DNA from: Lachancea mirantina
Lineage: Eukaryota; Ascomycota; Saccharomycetes; Saccharomycetales; Saccharomycetaceae
Assembly (NCBI GenBank): GCA_900074745.1
Contig: LT598463.1
Span: forward strand, 780,996 to 844,995
Direction: 5' to 3'
DNA: 64,000 nt
The notes under the pieces: generated by a model
Databases searched by the model: none
Told to the model about the DNA's origin: nothing
Seen by the model: the letters and a program-made list of their open reading frames with translations, nothing else
Part shown: positions 10,074-22,716 of the stretch, one piece after another
Numbering within the stretch: position 1 is the stretch's first letter
Layout of the letters: each line of letters starts with the position of its first letter
Made by a program: the position numbers and the translations under genes

Positions 10074-10529
10074 TGAAATAAGCTGTATCTCTGGTGCAAT
10101 AAAGGGCAGACGTCGTGGAACTCGCAAAATTTTAATAAGCGACCGCTTTTACCGGGATATGGGTAGGATTCTAAGCTTAAATCTAAAATTAAACGACTTG
10201 GGCTTTATATGCCTTAGCGTATCGGACTTTAGGAGTCTAAAGCTCGAACTTTCGTCAAAGGACAATATGCAATCCGCAACAACGGAAAGCCAGTTGACGA
10301 TGATTGTTACAATTGGCGAGCGTGGACGCTTGTGCAAATCTCAGGCCTGCTAATTCGATTGGCTTAGTTCGTTAATTCGTTGTCCGAGTTTTGTCAAGTT
10401 TCGGGTAACCTAGTCAATCTTGAATCACTTTTGGCCCTGGTTTTAATTATCAAGATTCAAAGCTCATCGCGGATCTAAAAATCGGGTTATAAGACAAGGT
10501 TCCCCCATCTATCAGTATATTTGACCGCT
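10074..10529. other. Divergent intergenic region, desaturase/TAH11
   Basis: This is the synteny junction between block A and block B. It should hold the promoters of both divergent genes. I see no recognisable gene, tRNA or repeat; the short open frames near 10149-10353 overlap each other on opposite strands and look random. Confidence 0.5.
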
Positions 10530-12236
10530 ATGTCAGTTTTTGATGCTCCTGTTATTGATTTGAATTTGATACAAAATGAGACGGAGCTTTTCCCCGTTGT
10601 TAAAACTGTTTTGAATGGAGATGGCATTTTTTTATTGAAAAATTATGCCAACATGAATAATTTGAAAGGGTTGATAAGCCATTTGGGTCTCAATGATTTC
10701 TCTGCTAGCAGTAATTTGGACAAATTTTTTTCTGGAACGTTTGTCAGTGAGGAGGGGATCGTTATGGAACAATATATGAAAAGCACTGATGGACTATGGC
10801 TTTCGGAAAATCAGGCTCCTTTTGCTTTAGAGCAGATATCAAATCAATTACTCAAAATAGCACTTTACTTTGGGAAATTATTTCTGGAAGTTGTGGGCTG
10901 CAATTTGAATGGACAGGTAAATTTTGATGACCACAATTATGCGAGTATCATTTCTCGGTATTACAGTCCGACGCCTAAGTCTTCAGTCGATTTTGAGTTT
11001 CAGTACCAAGAAGAATACAAAATTTTACAACCTGAGGGGCTTCTAACTGTATTCCCGTGTGCTGCGGGTATCAGCTATAAAGAAAACGACCGCTGGAAAG
11101 CTTTAGAGAAGCCAGACTGTATTCTCATTGCTGCAGGGAAATTGATTTCCAATATTAGTAACAACAAAGCCTTTTCGGCGAGACTGAGGGTTCCAACAAG
11201 CAACTTTGCATTTTTGACCTTAATGCCCCCTTTAAGCGCCAGTACAGGGACACAAACGGTTGCAGATATCTTATTAGAAGGACAAATCACTCGATTTCCA
11301 GAAGTATCCAAAGAAATCTATCCTTTAGAAACTGCCAAACTAAATTTGACTGCTCGTGTGAACTTATGCAAGGAAATTTTCAACGTTGTGGACTCGATTC
11401 TTTCACTGTATTCAATTTCCAGATCTATCTCTACTTCAACACCAGAACTCCAGGCTCTGTTACCGAATATATCCAACATGTTGAACAAAAAGGTCTCACA
11501 ACAACAATTTTTGAGGATGCTCTTCTTATGGCCAGAAGCCTACAAGCTTGAACTCAATGCTGCAGGTGAAATCGTGCTTGGTCTTCCTGAACTGGGACTC
11601 TTGAATGCGTTAAGTAACAAATCGCGAAAGCTTGAATACGCAGAAAGGGCGAATAATTGGCTGGGACAAGCACTAAACTCAAGTCCCATGCAGGAAGATG
11701 TTCCATGTTTCACCTTTGGAAAGAGAAGAGGCAGTGACGATCTCGAACGAACTTCCCGATTGCAAGACAATGCGCAAGAGTTTACCCAAGCCAAAAAATC
11801 AAGGCAGAGGGGCTATATTTCGAATTCCAAACAGAAATTTAAGCTCAAAAGCATGGACGGCGGAAGAGTTGATGGTAGCGATCTTTTAGAACGCATTCGA
11901 CAGAAAGAAAGACGAGCAAGTGCTCTTTTATCACAAAGAGAGCGACAATATCAACAATTTCTTAACGTCAAAATGTTACAGATATTTGATATTTTGCATG
12001 CTCTACCTGCGTTCGAGCCTTACACTATTACTCACTTAACCTCTCTTATTGTAGACAGTCTACGCGATAGCAACAATCCGGTCGGCGAGGGCGAGACTCG
12101 CGATATTCTTATGAAGCTACAGCAACTTCTTCCTGATGTGATCAAAGCGATACAAGTCGAAGGTGGATTACTCGTGTTCAGATGGACAGATCTAGATAAA
12201 GTCGAATTGAAACGTAGGTTAGATAAATTCACTTAA
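10530..12236 (+). CDS. TAH11: Cdt1 orthologue, replication licensing factor Tah11
   Basis: The 568-residue protein begins MSVFDAPVIDLNLI, matching the catalytically dead dioxygenase-like N-terminal fold of yeast Cdt1 (about residues 1-270, including VINY-like blocks such as ASIISRYYSP). A middle winged-helix follows at about 280-400 and a C-terminal winged-helix at about 450-568, the latter ending LLVFRWTDLDKVELKRRL. Tah11 escorts Mcm2-7 to ORC-Cdc6 at origins in G1. S. cerevisiae Tah11 has 604 residues. The upstream frame starts with TTG at 10521, so the ATG at 10530 is used. In S. cerevisiae TAH11 (YJR046W) is next to ANB1, the duplicate of HYP2; here it is two genes from MCM3 and three from the eIF5A gene if the BED gene is not counted, as expected for a merged sister track. 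Confidence 0.88.
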   Translation: MSVFDAPVIDLNLIQNETELFPVVKTVLNGDGIFLLKNYANMNNLKGLISHLGLNDFSASSNLDKFFSGTFVSEEGIVMEQYMKSTDGLWLSENQAPFALEQISNQLLKIALYFGKLFLEVVGCNLNGQVNFDDHNYASIISRYYSPTPKSSVDFEFQYQEEYKILQPEGLLTVFPCAAGISYKENDRWKALEKPDCILIAAGKLISNISNNKAFSARLRVPTSNFAFLTLMPPLSASTGTQTVADILLEGQITRFPEVSKEIYPLETAKLNLTARVNLCKEIFNVVDSILSLYSISRSISTSTPELQALLPNISNMLNKKVSQQQFLRMLFLWPEAYKLELNAAGEIVLGLPELGLLNALSNKSRKLEYAERANNWLGQALNSSPMQEDVPCFTFGKRRGSDDLERTSRLQDNAQEFTQAKKSRQRGYISNSKQKFKLKSMDGGRVDGSDLLERIRQKERRASALLSQRERQYQQFLNVKMLQIFDILHALPAFEPYTITHLTSLIVDSLRDSNNPVGEGETRDILMKLQQLLPDVIKAIQVEGGLLVFRWTDLDKVELKRRLDKFT

Positions 12237-12299
12237 AAGGCTATGAATTCTATAAACAATCAGCTTGATGCAGATCTTTAAATGGCCTTGCGGCAACAT

Positions 12300-15200
12300 T
12301 CAAGGTCTGTTTGTAATATCAGCGGCTTTGGAGTCCATGAAAAAGTATTTGAAAAACAATTCCATGGCCCAACTTCCGAAGAAGTCAAGGAGAAGGGTCG
12401 CTGTGAGCTTGACTTTGAAAACGTCATCCATTGGCACAAACTTCATGGCAGCATTTAGCTCTGGGAAAAACTCAGTCGCACCCGCCAAGGCGAGACCAGC
12501 AACTCCCAAAAGACCATAATACATTCCCTTGTTATTTCTGATGTTTTCTCTGAAAGGTTCACCTTGGTAATTGACGGCAAACGTGGAGACCTGTTGCGCG
12601 AGTTGGATCATGAATATACCCGTGTTCAATAGCGAAGGAGAAAACTCCTTTTCAAGGTCCACCTTAGGTTCTCTAGGCTCAATCTTGTAAATCTCTAGTG
12701 TGATGTAGATTAATGTCGCGATATGAACGAAAAATTGTCCCAAGATAGAACCCATGATGTAAACATTAAAGATTCCAGGTTGCGGTCTTTCCTTCGAAAG
12801 CTTTTCTAAAGGTTTGCCCCTAGATATACTCAAGAAACAAACAGAGATCAACAAACCTGACGTCGTAGCCTGACCATCTCCAAATTTAACGCCAGCCAAA
12901 TAGATAACAGAGAGGGAATAAGCGCTAATAAGACAGTTCAAAGCCAAGATCTTGTACATTTGAATCGTGTTAATTAAAGCACAACGACCTTGTCTAATGA
13001 TATTGGTCACAGCAGACACATTGGCGAGCTTAGATGTGAAAGGAGCAGCACATGAGGCATCACCCAGGCGCAAAGTTGGTGCCTCCTCACTGTCCGCCTC
13101 CCCTAGGGAGTTCATCACCATATCTGCTAGATCGCCCGCAGATTGTTTTCCAGGTTCAACTTTTTTAACGGTAACAGTTCTCGACGCGGCTTCAATCGCT
13201 AACTTCCTCATTTCATCTGTAACGGTGACACCCTTCTTCTCCAAGGCCTTGAGGTAGTTTGGATTGCTAGGTCCAGGAGGATAGAGATGCGCAATAGCTT
13301 CAGGAACGGGAGGATGTGGTTGACCCCATCTATCCATAAAACCACACTGCTTTTCATACATTGTCTTCAAACCATCTATTCTGCGCTGTTCACCCATCTT
13401 CTTCAGGCCTTCCTCTGTACCATTTAAAAGGGCAATACCAATGTGTGCTTGTTTCAAAGCGCCGACATCGTTTGTACCATCACCGCACATGAGGGTTTGA
13501 TATCCCATGTCTTTCAAAGTGTTCAAAATAAATTCCTTTTGGGCCGGGGAAACACGAGCATACACCCAAGTATGGCGAATGAGTTCTCTCAATTGATCGT
13601 GGTTCGACAAAGCGGCAAGAGCGTGTCCTGTTACGGCTAAATCGTATTTTTCAAAAAGAGAGGCGTGGTCGAATGTGTCTTTCGAGGGATCGAATTTCTT
13701 AACGATGGATTCATCGACGTTTCTCATGATTAAATGATCATCTTCCTCTCTTTCGGCTTTATCCAATATGAAAGTCTCACGTTCGACAATTTTGACCTCT
13801 TTTGCAACATGAACAGCGGTCAGAGGGTTATCGCCGGTAATCATAATACAACGGTGAGAAGACTCATTTAACATCTTGATCGACTCAATGGCGTCGTCCT
13901 TCAAGGGACATTGGAAAACAATGAATCCGTTGAACTCTAATGCTGTTTCCATTTCATCACGCTCCAAGCTCTCAATCTGTTTCTTGGATAGCTTTGGCAA
14001 TTTCTTTGAGGCTAATGCTAAAACCCTAGAGCCAGAACGAGTGAAATGCTTATAGATATTGTCATAGTTCTCAGGGACACTCGATAGCCTCTCTCTAATA
14101 GTTTCTGGAGCACCTTTAACAGCCACATAATATTGGCCCTTTGAGTTGGCGATAGAAGACGATCGCTTAAGAGCGGAAGAAAATTGAAAACGACGTAAAA
14201 TTTCAATGGTTCCAACTGAGTCCTTGTGAACGGTGTCCTTGTTCCCAACCCTCCAGTCACAGGCATTCAGTGTGGCTTTTTCCATAGGATCACCGACGAG
14301 CTCTCCGTCTGTCATAAGCACGAGAGCGTGCGCTGCACCGATAACAAGAGATGTATCCAAATTGGCTTCTTTCGCGGAGGAAAGATGGCCAACAGAGGTT
14401 TTCGAGACATCAATGCCCGCCAAGCCTTCAAAGACTAGGTCTTCGCCGGTCAAGGTTCCAGTTTTGTCAAAACAGCACACATCAATCCTTCCGGCTAATG
14501 GAATTCTGAAGGGTTCCGTACAGTACACGTAAAATTTGGCCAGAGCAGCTAGGGAGGTATTAACCGCCATAGTAAGCTCCATTGGAAGTTCAGGGGGTAC
14601 CACAGAGGTGATGATCAGAATACAGTCCACGATCAGCTTAGACTGAATACGACCCATCTTAGTACCTTCAACCCACACGTACCATGATGCAACAATAGCA
14701 AAGATCAGCAAAAACAGGATAAAAAACAAGGCTTCTTGGTTTCCTGCTGAAATTCGTTCAGCAGAGAAAATCATAACACGAACTAATGACCCTTGTGAGG
14801 TTTCAAAACCAGTCTTTACAACAACTGCTAAAGCGCCTTCGTCTGGGGGATTTGGAACATAGGATGGGTTTTCAGCCATCGTCACCTGCAAGGCTTTGGT
14901 ACCACCATGAAGAACGGCATTCTTATCCAAACCTTCGAGCTGAAGAGTATCTTCAGAAGGACGAAGTTTTATAGGCTCTTTGAGTAAAGGCGTAGATTCA
15001 CCAGAAAGCATCGCTTCATTTACAATGCAAGAACCATCAATCAAAATCAAGTCACAAGGGATGGCACTGTCTTCAGCTGTTCTCGTAATCGAAACGACGT
15101 CCATTGGCAAAAGCTCGTTCGTCTGTACCGTAATCCATTTTCCATCCCGGAAAACATTAATCGAATATGGTTTGATGCCCATCGTCCGGAACTCTCTGAG

Positions 15201-15926
15201 GGTTGTTAGTCTTTGGAAAACGGCAGCGCCTTCCATCGCGATAATCATGAACAGATTGAACAAAGAGTAGTACCAGTAATCATCAAGAAGCCATAAACAG
15301 ACGCAAAATATCTGGAAAACGAAGAATGGCGCGACGGCGTGTTCCTTAAAGAGCTCCAAAAAGGTGGGGATAGGAATATCGAAAGAGTTTTCTCCATAAA
15401 GCCTTTTCAAATGAGTCAAATCGCCGAAGTTTCCACGGTTTTCTTGGAAGACAGCCAGCTTAGGGGATTCATCGACGACAAATTTGGGACTGCGAAACTC
15501 ATTCCGAGCAGGGTCCAGCAAAAACCGTTTTTTCTGAAATTGAAAAGATGTTTGAGGAATCCCGCTTTCTTCGTCTCTTTCTATCTTCACAATTCCATCA
15601 GCACCGTTGTTGGAAGACGTGTGGATCAAAATGTGGCTAGCTTCAGAAATGCTTGTCGCTTTAGCAAAATTGAAAATTGCAGCGATCTTGACATTCCACT
15701 GGGGCAAAAGCCAAATAAAAATGTTGAGTGATATCAGACTCCCTAAATAAACAAACGTCCATTCCGATCCTTTGATATATTTCTCATATTCCTTCAAATA
15801 TATTTGGAGAAAAGTTGCATACAATGGAAGGAAAGGAAGAATATAAGGCTTATATAGTCCTTGCTTCGGTACCAGTAGTTTTGAGCCCTTAACAATTGGG
15901 CTTGTCACCACTGTATCCGTTGCCAT
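12300..15926 (-). CDS. SPF1: P5A-type P-type ATPase Spf1
   Basis: This 1208-residue protein is a P5A ATPase of the ER. Hallmarks are the actuator loop NEAMLSGEST, the P5-specific PPELP in the fourth core membrane helix, the phosphorylation motif DKTGTLTG with D487 (the same number as in S. cerevisiae), TGDNPLTA, and the hinge GDGTNDVGALKQAHIG. Spf1 dislocates mis-inserted tail-anchored and other transmembrane helices from the ER, and mutants disturb sterol, manganese and topogenesis. I used the ATG at 15926, which gives SSPIV-like MATDTVVTSPIV and the following LLVPK match; the longer frame to 16031 would add 35 residues with no family support. SPF1-MCM3 adjacency equals YEL031W-YEL032W. Confidence 0.97.
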   Translation of the reverse strand: MATDTVVTSPIVKGSKLLVPKQGLYKPYILPFLPLYATFLQIYLKEYEKYIKGSEWTFVYLGSLISLNIFIWLLPQWNVKIAAIFNFAKATSISEASHILIHTSSNNGADGIVKIERDEESGIPQTSFQFQKKRFLLDPARNEFRSPKFVVDESPKLAVFQENRGNFGDLTHLKRLYGENSFDIPIPTFLELFKEHAVAPFFVFQIFCVCLWLLDDYWYYSLFNLFMIIAMEGAAVFQRLTTLREFRTMGIKPYSINVFRDGKWITVQTNELLPMDVVSITRTAEDSAIPCDLILIDGSCIVNEAMLSGESTPLLKEPIKLRPSEDTLQLEGLDKNAVLHGGTKALQVTMAENPSYVPNPPDEGALAVVVKTGFETSQGSLVRVMIFSAERISAGNQEALFFILFLLIFAIVASWYVWVEGTKMGRIQSKLIVDCILIITSVVPPELPMELTMAVNTSLAALAKFYVYCTEPFRIPLAGRIDVCCFDKTGTLTGEDLVFEGLAGIDVSKTSVGHLSSAKEANLDTSLVIGAAHALVLMTDGELVGDPMEKATLNACDWRVGNKDTVHKDSVGTIEILRRFQFSSALKRSSSIANSKGQYYVAVKGAPETIRERLSSVPENYDNIYKHFTRSGSRVLALASKKLPKLSKKQIESLERDEMETALEFNGFIVFQCPLKDDAIESIKMLNESSHRCIMITGDNPLTAVHVAKEVKIVERETFILDKAEREEDDHLIMRNVDESIVKKFDPSKDTFDHASLFEKYDLAVTGHALAALSNHDQLRELIRHTWVYARVSPAQKEFILNTLKDMGYQTLMCGDGTNDVGALKQAHIGIALLNGTEEGLKKMGEQRRIDGLKTMYEKQCGFMDRWGQPHPPVPEAIAHLYPPGPSNPNYLKALEKKGVTVTDEMRKLAIEAASRTVTVKKVEPGKQSAGDLADMVMNSLGEADSEEAPTLRLGDASCAAPFTSKLANVSAVTNIIRQGRCALINTIQMYKILALNCLISAYSLSVIYLAGVKFGDGQATTSGLLISVCFLSISRGKPLEKLSKERPQPGIFNVYIMGSILGQFFVHIATLIYITLEIYKIEPREPKVDLEKEFSPSLLNTGIFMIQLAQQVSTFAVNYQGEPFRENIRNNKGMYYGLLGVAGLALAGATEFFPELNAAMKFVPMDDVFKVKLTATLLLDFFGSWAMELFFKYFFMDSKAADITNRP

Positions 15927-16361
15927 AACTAGATTACAGGCCCTTAGTCCCCTATTTGTCTCACGAGAAGGCTCTATCAAATAGATGTCTATTTCAGAGA
16001 TGTCAAGACCAATCGCGATCAAGTTTGCCACCTTTGTATATAGTTTTATACGAGCTATACGATGCTTAACGTCGGAAACATCAAGAACTTATAAGCTGAA
16101 CAGAATCCAACACATGGACGCTTTTCCTGAAATGCCTTGTTTAAATACAATTGTTGAGATTCTATGTGAGCTTTAAAGCACCAATGTTTTTCGGGTGTTG
16201 TTTGCCAAAAAGTCATAGTCCAGCATCGTGCAGTTATCGTGCGATTAAGTTGTAGTTTCGACCCAAGTCATGACCACTTATAAAAGATCCAGCTTTTATC
16301 TAATGTCTAGATTGCGAGACGCATATAGAGCCCTTTTTTTTCTGTTACTGTTGTTGTAAAA
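15927..16361. other. Intergenic region, SPF1 promoter and MCM3 terminator
   Basis: Both flanking genes point left. No gene is seen. A T-rich stretch just downstream of the MCM3 stop is compatible with its 3' end formation. Confidence 0.4.
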
Positions 16362-19178
<2,817 letters not shown>

Positions 19179-19296
19179 TTAGTCGCCAATGTATGCTAAT
19201 TTCGGTATTCTCGACCGTGATGTGATTCGGGTCAGTTCTACTTTAAATTTTAATATCTTGATATCTCGATGTGTCCTGCGTCTTGAAAAATCCTAA

Positions 19297-19337
19297 TTAC
19301 CCAATACGGTAGCTACATTATATTGCCCAATTTGGCA
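19297..19337 (-). promoter_or_regulatory. Pair of Mcm1/ECB-like boxes upstream of MCM3
   Basis: TTACCCAATACGGTA (19297-19311) and TTGCCCAATTTGGCA (19323-19337) each match the dyad of Mcm1 binding sites and early cell-cycle boxes. Their starts are 26 bp apart, about 125-165 bp upstream of the MCM3 ATG. ECB control of MCM genes at M/G1 is established in S. cerevisiae, so this fits. The call is by motif only. Confidence 0.55.
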
Positions 19338-19407
19338 GTGGACAAAAAGTTCATTTTAGTCACGTGGTTGTTGAATGTCGTATCATTTATCACGAGGTAA
19401 AGGAAAT

Positions 19408-20190
19408 TCAGTCGCTCGTTCCGCGAAGCGCTGCGCATCGTTCCAGCTCTTGCATGCATTGTCGTTCTCCAAACTTCGTAAATATCGACTCGAGATAAAT
19501 CAGAAATTCGTCAATATGAGGGTTGGCCGGCCTGTGAATGAGGTCACCCCATGAGGAAGAGAAAATCACTTTGAGGTTTACTCTGTTCTCCAATAGAAAC
19601 TTTATAGTCTTGGATGCTAGGTCGATGCACGCCACATCGTCACTTGGTCGATATTTCGAAGTTTGAGACGGAACGGTTTGTACCGTCTGTAGTGACACCG
19701 ATAATGGTGAGTATGGGTAATGAGAGCTTGAGTCGTCGTCGTTCGCTATAGCGACAGACGTATCACCGTAATCCAGCAAACTCCGTTGCCGATGTCGCTT
19801 CTGTATCGCTTCGTAGAAGGATTGAACACCACCTGAGTAGGTGGACTGTTCGCGGATGCGATTTTCCATTTTTGGAGTGATTTTGTGCGTGTTCAGATGC
19901 TCCAGCAGCTTTTTCGGCGAGCCGCGGTCAGACTTGAGACGACGCACGCAACGGCCGCAGTAATCGCAGACTGCCGCGTTCTTATTGCTGCTATCCTGAA
20001 CAAACCAATTCCAACACCAATTTCGTTTTTTGGCTCCTAATTTCGGGGATCGCGCTCGCAATTTCCGCGAAGCATCGGCGGATTCATCCACCTCCTTGTT
20101 CCTCTTTTCGCCACCGTACGCGACGGCCGCGGCCATCGCGGCAATGACTGGATCTACATCTGGAGGTCGCGGCAGCGAGTGCTCGTTCAT
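19408..20190 (-). CDS. Small BED-type zinc-finger protein, possibly domesticated hAT transposase
   Basis: This 260-residue protein contains one BED finger at about residues 57-103: aromatic WNWFVQ, then CDYC, then HLNTH after a basic SPKKLLE segment. The middle is serine/tyrosine-rich and disordered. The end (about 180-245) has a hydrophobic helical segment, IDLASKTIKFLLENRVNL, then SWGDLI. This weakly recalls the region after the BED finger in hAT transposases and their domesticated yeast relatives (VID22/ENV11 type). No transposase catalytic domain is present, and the length is far below a hAT transposase. The start is the ATG at 20190; the codon before it is GTG. In S. cerevisiae the slot between MCM3 and HYP2 holds MTC7, a different membrane protein. 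DNA binding is likely; its role is unknown. Confidence 0.7.
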   Translation of the reverse strand: MNEHSLPRPPDVDPVIAAMAAAVAYGGEKRNKEVDESADASRKLRARSPKLGAKKRNWCWNWFVQDSSNKNAAVCDYCGRCVRRLKSDRGSPKKLLEHLNTHKITPKMENRIREQSTYSGGVQSFYEAIQKRHRQRSLLDYGDTSVAIANDDDSSSHYPYSPLSVSLQTVQTVPSQTSKYRPSDDVACIDLASKTIKFLLENRVNLKVIFSSSWGDLIHRPANPHIDEFLIYLESIFTKFGERQCMQELERCAALRGTSD

Positions 20191-20575
20191 CACAGAAACC
20201 GCTACGCCTGATCCGTCTCAAATATTTCCGTTGCCAAGAGTATATTAGCGCCTGGGGACGGTGATTTAATAGTTATGAACTTTTCGTACAAAACGAACAG
20301 ATCAAGAAGGGTCCTTTATCTATCTCTGTCACAGAGCAGCACAGATAATCCATATATTGACAAAGATAAGCATTGAGCACGGAAGAGAACTGGCTAAAGA
20401 TCCAAGGTGATCCCTTTTCAAAGATCCTGCCTGTGTGTACATTCTACTTCGAGCTAAACGCAGTAATTCTCTTGAAACCTAAATAGAACGCAGCTGCGAA
20501 CGTCGCCCCACACGTCATGCGGTTTAAAAGAGACTTAAACGGGGAAAATACATGGTACGGACTAGATCATAATAC
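20191..20575. other. Intergenic region between HYP2 terminator and BED gene promoter
   Basis: Both neighbours are on the minus strand. No tRNA, snoRNA or further ORF is recognisable. Confidence 0.4.
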
Positions 20576-21049
20576 TTATTCGGATCTTGGGGCCTCCTTG
20601 AAGGAAACGGCAGCCTCCTCACCCATGGCAGAGATGATGGTGACCATCAAGTCCTTACCTTCGTCGAAAGAGGCCTGGATGGCGTCACCTAGCTCGCCCT
20701 CTGGGGCACGGACGTCGTCCTTGGTGTCACCGTCCATGGTCATCAAAGACAAGAAGCCGTCGTCGATGTCCAAAAGTTGGAATTCAGTTCTCTTGACGTT
20801 TGGAACTTCCATGTTGTGGGTGGATGGAGAAAGATCTTCCAACTTCTTACCGGTGAAGATGTCGAGAGCCACCAGGTGGACCTTGGCGTGACCGTGCTTA
20901 CCGGTCTTGGAGGTAGACATGTCGACAATCTTGCATGGTCTGCCTTTGATAACGACGAAACCGTTCTTTCTCAATGCAGAACATTGCATTGGGTAGGTTA
21001 GCGAGGAACCGGCATCGACGGTCTCGAAAGTGTGTTCTTCTTCAGCCAT
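20576..21049 (-). CDS. HYP2: Translation factor eIF5A
   Basis: The 157-residue protein has the same length as S. cerevisiae eIF5A and is nearly identical to it. The hypusination loop [12 protein letters not shown] is intact, with the modified lysine at K51, and the C-terminal OB fold follows from about residue 84. eIF5A relieves ribosome stalling (polyproline and others) and helps termination. A pre-WGD species should carry one gene for the S. cerevisiae pair HYP2/ANB1; the neighbours fit both loci, with MCM3 and SPF1 from the HYP2 side and TAH11 from the ANB1 side. Codon use is strongly biased to preferred yeast codons. Confidence 0.98.
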   Translation of the reverse strand: MAEEEHTFETVDAGSSLTYPMQCSALRKNGFVVIKGRPCKIVDMSTSKTGKHGHAKVHLVALDIFTGKKLEDLSPSTHNMEVPNVKRTEFQLLDIDDGFLSLMTMDGDTKDDVRAPEGELGDAIQASFDEGKDLMVTIISAMGEEAAVSFKEAPRSE

Positions 21050-22141
21050 AATGTGTCAATGTAGTGTGCCAGGAAAACCGAGTAGCGTATCGGAAAATTT
21101 TTCCAACAGAAGAGCGCACGCTGCTAGCCCAGGCCTCGCTTGCATTACGATCTGCCCTTATATAGTCGTGGGAAGCGTCGACAGAAAAATTTTTCACCTT
21201 CATCAATTCCGGGTAACTTTCCCTCGCAAGTCTCGCAGTTACCGGCGATGACTAGTGAGCGGAGGACAAAGCCCCAGCGAGCTGTTCTAGGAACCTGAGT
21301 GCGGGTAAGGCTTTGGTACTTTGGTGTCAGTTGAGAGTCAGTGACACCGATCCAAATTTCGGCGAGCCCATGTGAATTCGGAGGCTTTTGGCCGATTTCT
21401 CCGCTTCACTAGTCGTTTTGCGGAGGACGGTTCGCTCAAGACGCTTCGCGAAGCTGTTGTTTTGTACGTTTTTCTTGCTCTATATACATTCGGAGGTAAT
21501 CCTCTTAAATTGGATCAGACCAAGTACGATACTGTTCTAGTGTTACGTACGCCGTTGGCTGTCTTACGCGTCTTGTGCGCCCAGCTCGGCCAGGGCATCC
21601 AAGGTACCTTCCTGCACAGAAGACATGGAAGAAAACTTAATGAGTAGATTCTGCGTCGTTTTGTACGCACTTAGATTCACGTTAATTGTCAAAACAGCGG
21701 CTGAATGGGTACGCAGGAGCTCTATGAAGAATGGAGTTGATTTCGAGTGCGATATGGATGGCACTCTTCAGGTGTTCTTTTGACGCAATTGCCAAAAATT
21801 ATGACGGCTTTTTTTAATGTTAGACCACCATAATTGACTTTGAAAATTGGTTAAAAGTATCCTAGCAATTTGACAATTTTGTAGAAGCTTTAAAAACGCA
21901 CAAGATTACTAGGATCATAACTACTCGTTGGGCCAAAAGTTTGGTAATTTGTGCCCGTCAGCGTGTGTGAGCCATTATGTGAACCGTTAAATGAGACAAG
22001 CGCTCCTCCACCCACACATATGCATAGATTAAGTAATAGTCATTATTTACGTATATATGGGCGGTTAAAGAGTGAACGTTAATAATGATCTTTTGTTTTT
22101 CGGGATCCGCGTTTTTGTGGTAAAAGCCGCCCAGTTTTGGG

Positions 22142-22150
22142 TATAAATAG
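22142..22150 (+). promoter_or_regulatory. Orphan TATA box (TATAAATAG)
   Basis: A consensus TATA element follows about 80 bp of promoter-like sequence with GGGCGG and CCGCCC boxes. No coding start follows within normal distance; RAD16 begins 567 bp away behind many short uORFs. It may drive a non-coding transcript or be the relic of a lost gene. Confidence 0.4.
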
Positions 22151-22604
22151 GGTCTGCAGTTGGAGAGGACGCCCTTGTTCGCTATTGGACACTTGGACAC
22201 TCAAGCAAAGAAGTCTGAGAAACAAGGACAGCGGTTTGACCGCTTTCGATGTGGAAGTAATATGATGGGCACATGAGGCACGAATGGTACGATAGCGCCA
22301 GTTAAGCTGAGGGTTCAGGTTTCCATCAGGTTGGTGACAGAAACGAGCAGAGGTGCGTCAGTGGTACCGAATACCTAGCATTTTGTCCGTGTCGGCGTTT
22401 CGGCTGTGAGAGTTCGCGCGGGAGCTGAAATCTCGGGGCAGCGGTGTAAAGAATCAGTGCTCAAAGCAGCAAAAACAAACTTAGAGCAATGAACGAGTGA
22501 GTTCACCGTTCCGATGGGATAAGGATATTACCCTCGAGACTATCAAATCTTAAAGTATCTACAGCAAGGTTCCATTCTATGCTCTGCGGTGCTTTGTAAG
22601 CAAA

Positions 22605-22687
22605 ATGTCTTGCACTGACAATTTTATCGATCTACGACCGCGAGCAAAATTTAAATCTAAATGAGCACAACCGTGACAACATATTGA
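22605..22687 (+). other. Two short overlapping uORFs upstream of RAD16
   Basis: An ATG at 22605 opens a 19-codon frame that ends at 22664. A second ATG at 22661 overlaps that stop as ATGA and encodes eight residues, ending at 22687, 29 bp before the RAD16 ATG. If the transcript starts upstream of them they would lower RAD16 translation. The transcript start is unknown. Confidence 0.35.
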
Positions 22688-22716
22688 GAAACAACTCAGG
22701 GGGTGCGTTTGAGAAC

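Larger units (their letters stand above)
21050..22716. other. Gene-poor junction region between block B and RAD16
   Basis: This is the longest gapped stretch of the window (1.67 kb). It joins two regions that are unlinked in S. cerevisiae. I find no ORF with an ATG that looks real: the longest frames (near 21372-21647 on plus, 21564-21764 on minus) start with GTG and overlap each other. No tRNA B-box is seen. A clear TATAAATAG sits at 22142, yet the 450 bp after it contain only ATGs that close within 2-11 codons. The end of the stretch serves as the RAD16 leader with two short uORFs. Confidence 0.5.

Noticed and set aside
15927-16031. 35-residue N-terminal extension of SPF1
   Set aside because: The P5A family start matches the ATG at 15926; the extension has no counterpart and would be read only from a distal codon.
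21372-21764. Two opposed short frames in the HYP2-RAD16 gap
   Set aside because: Both begin with GTG and overlap each other; the only ATG-initiated part on the minus strand has 20 codons. No support for a gene.
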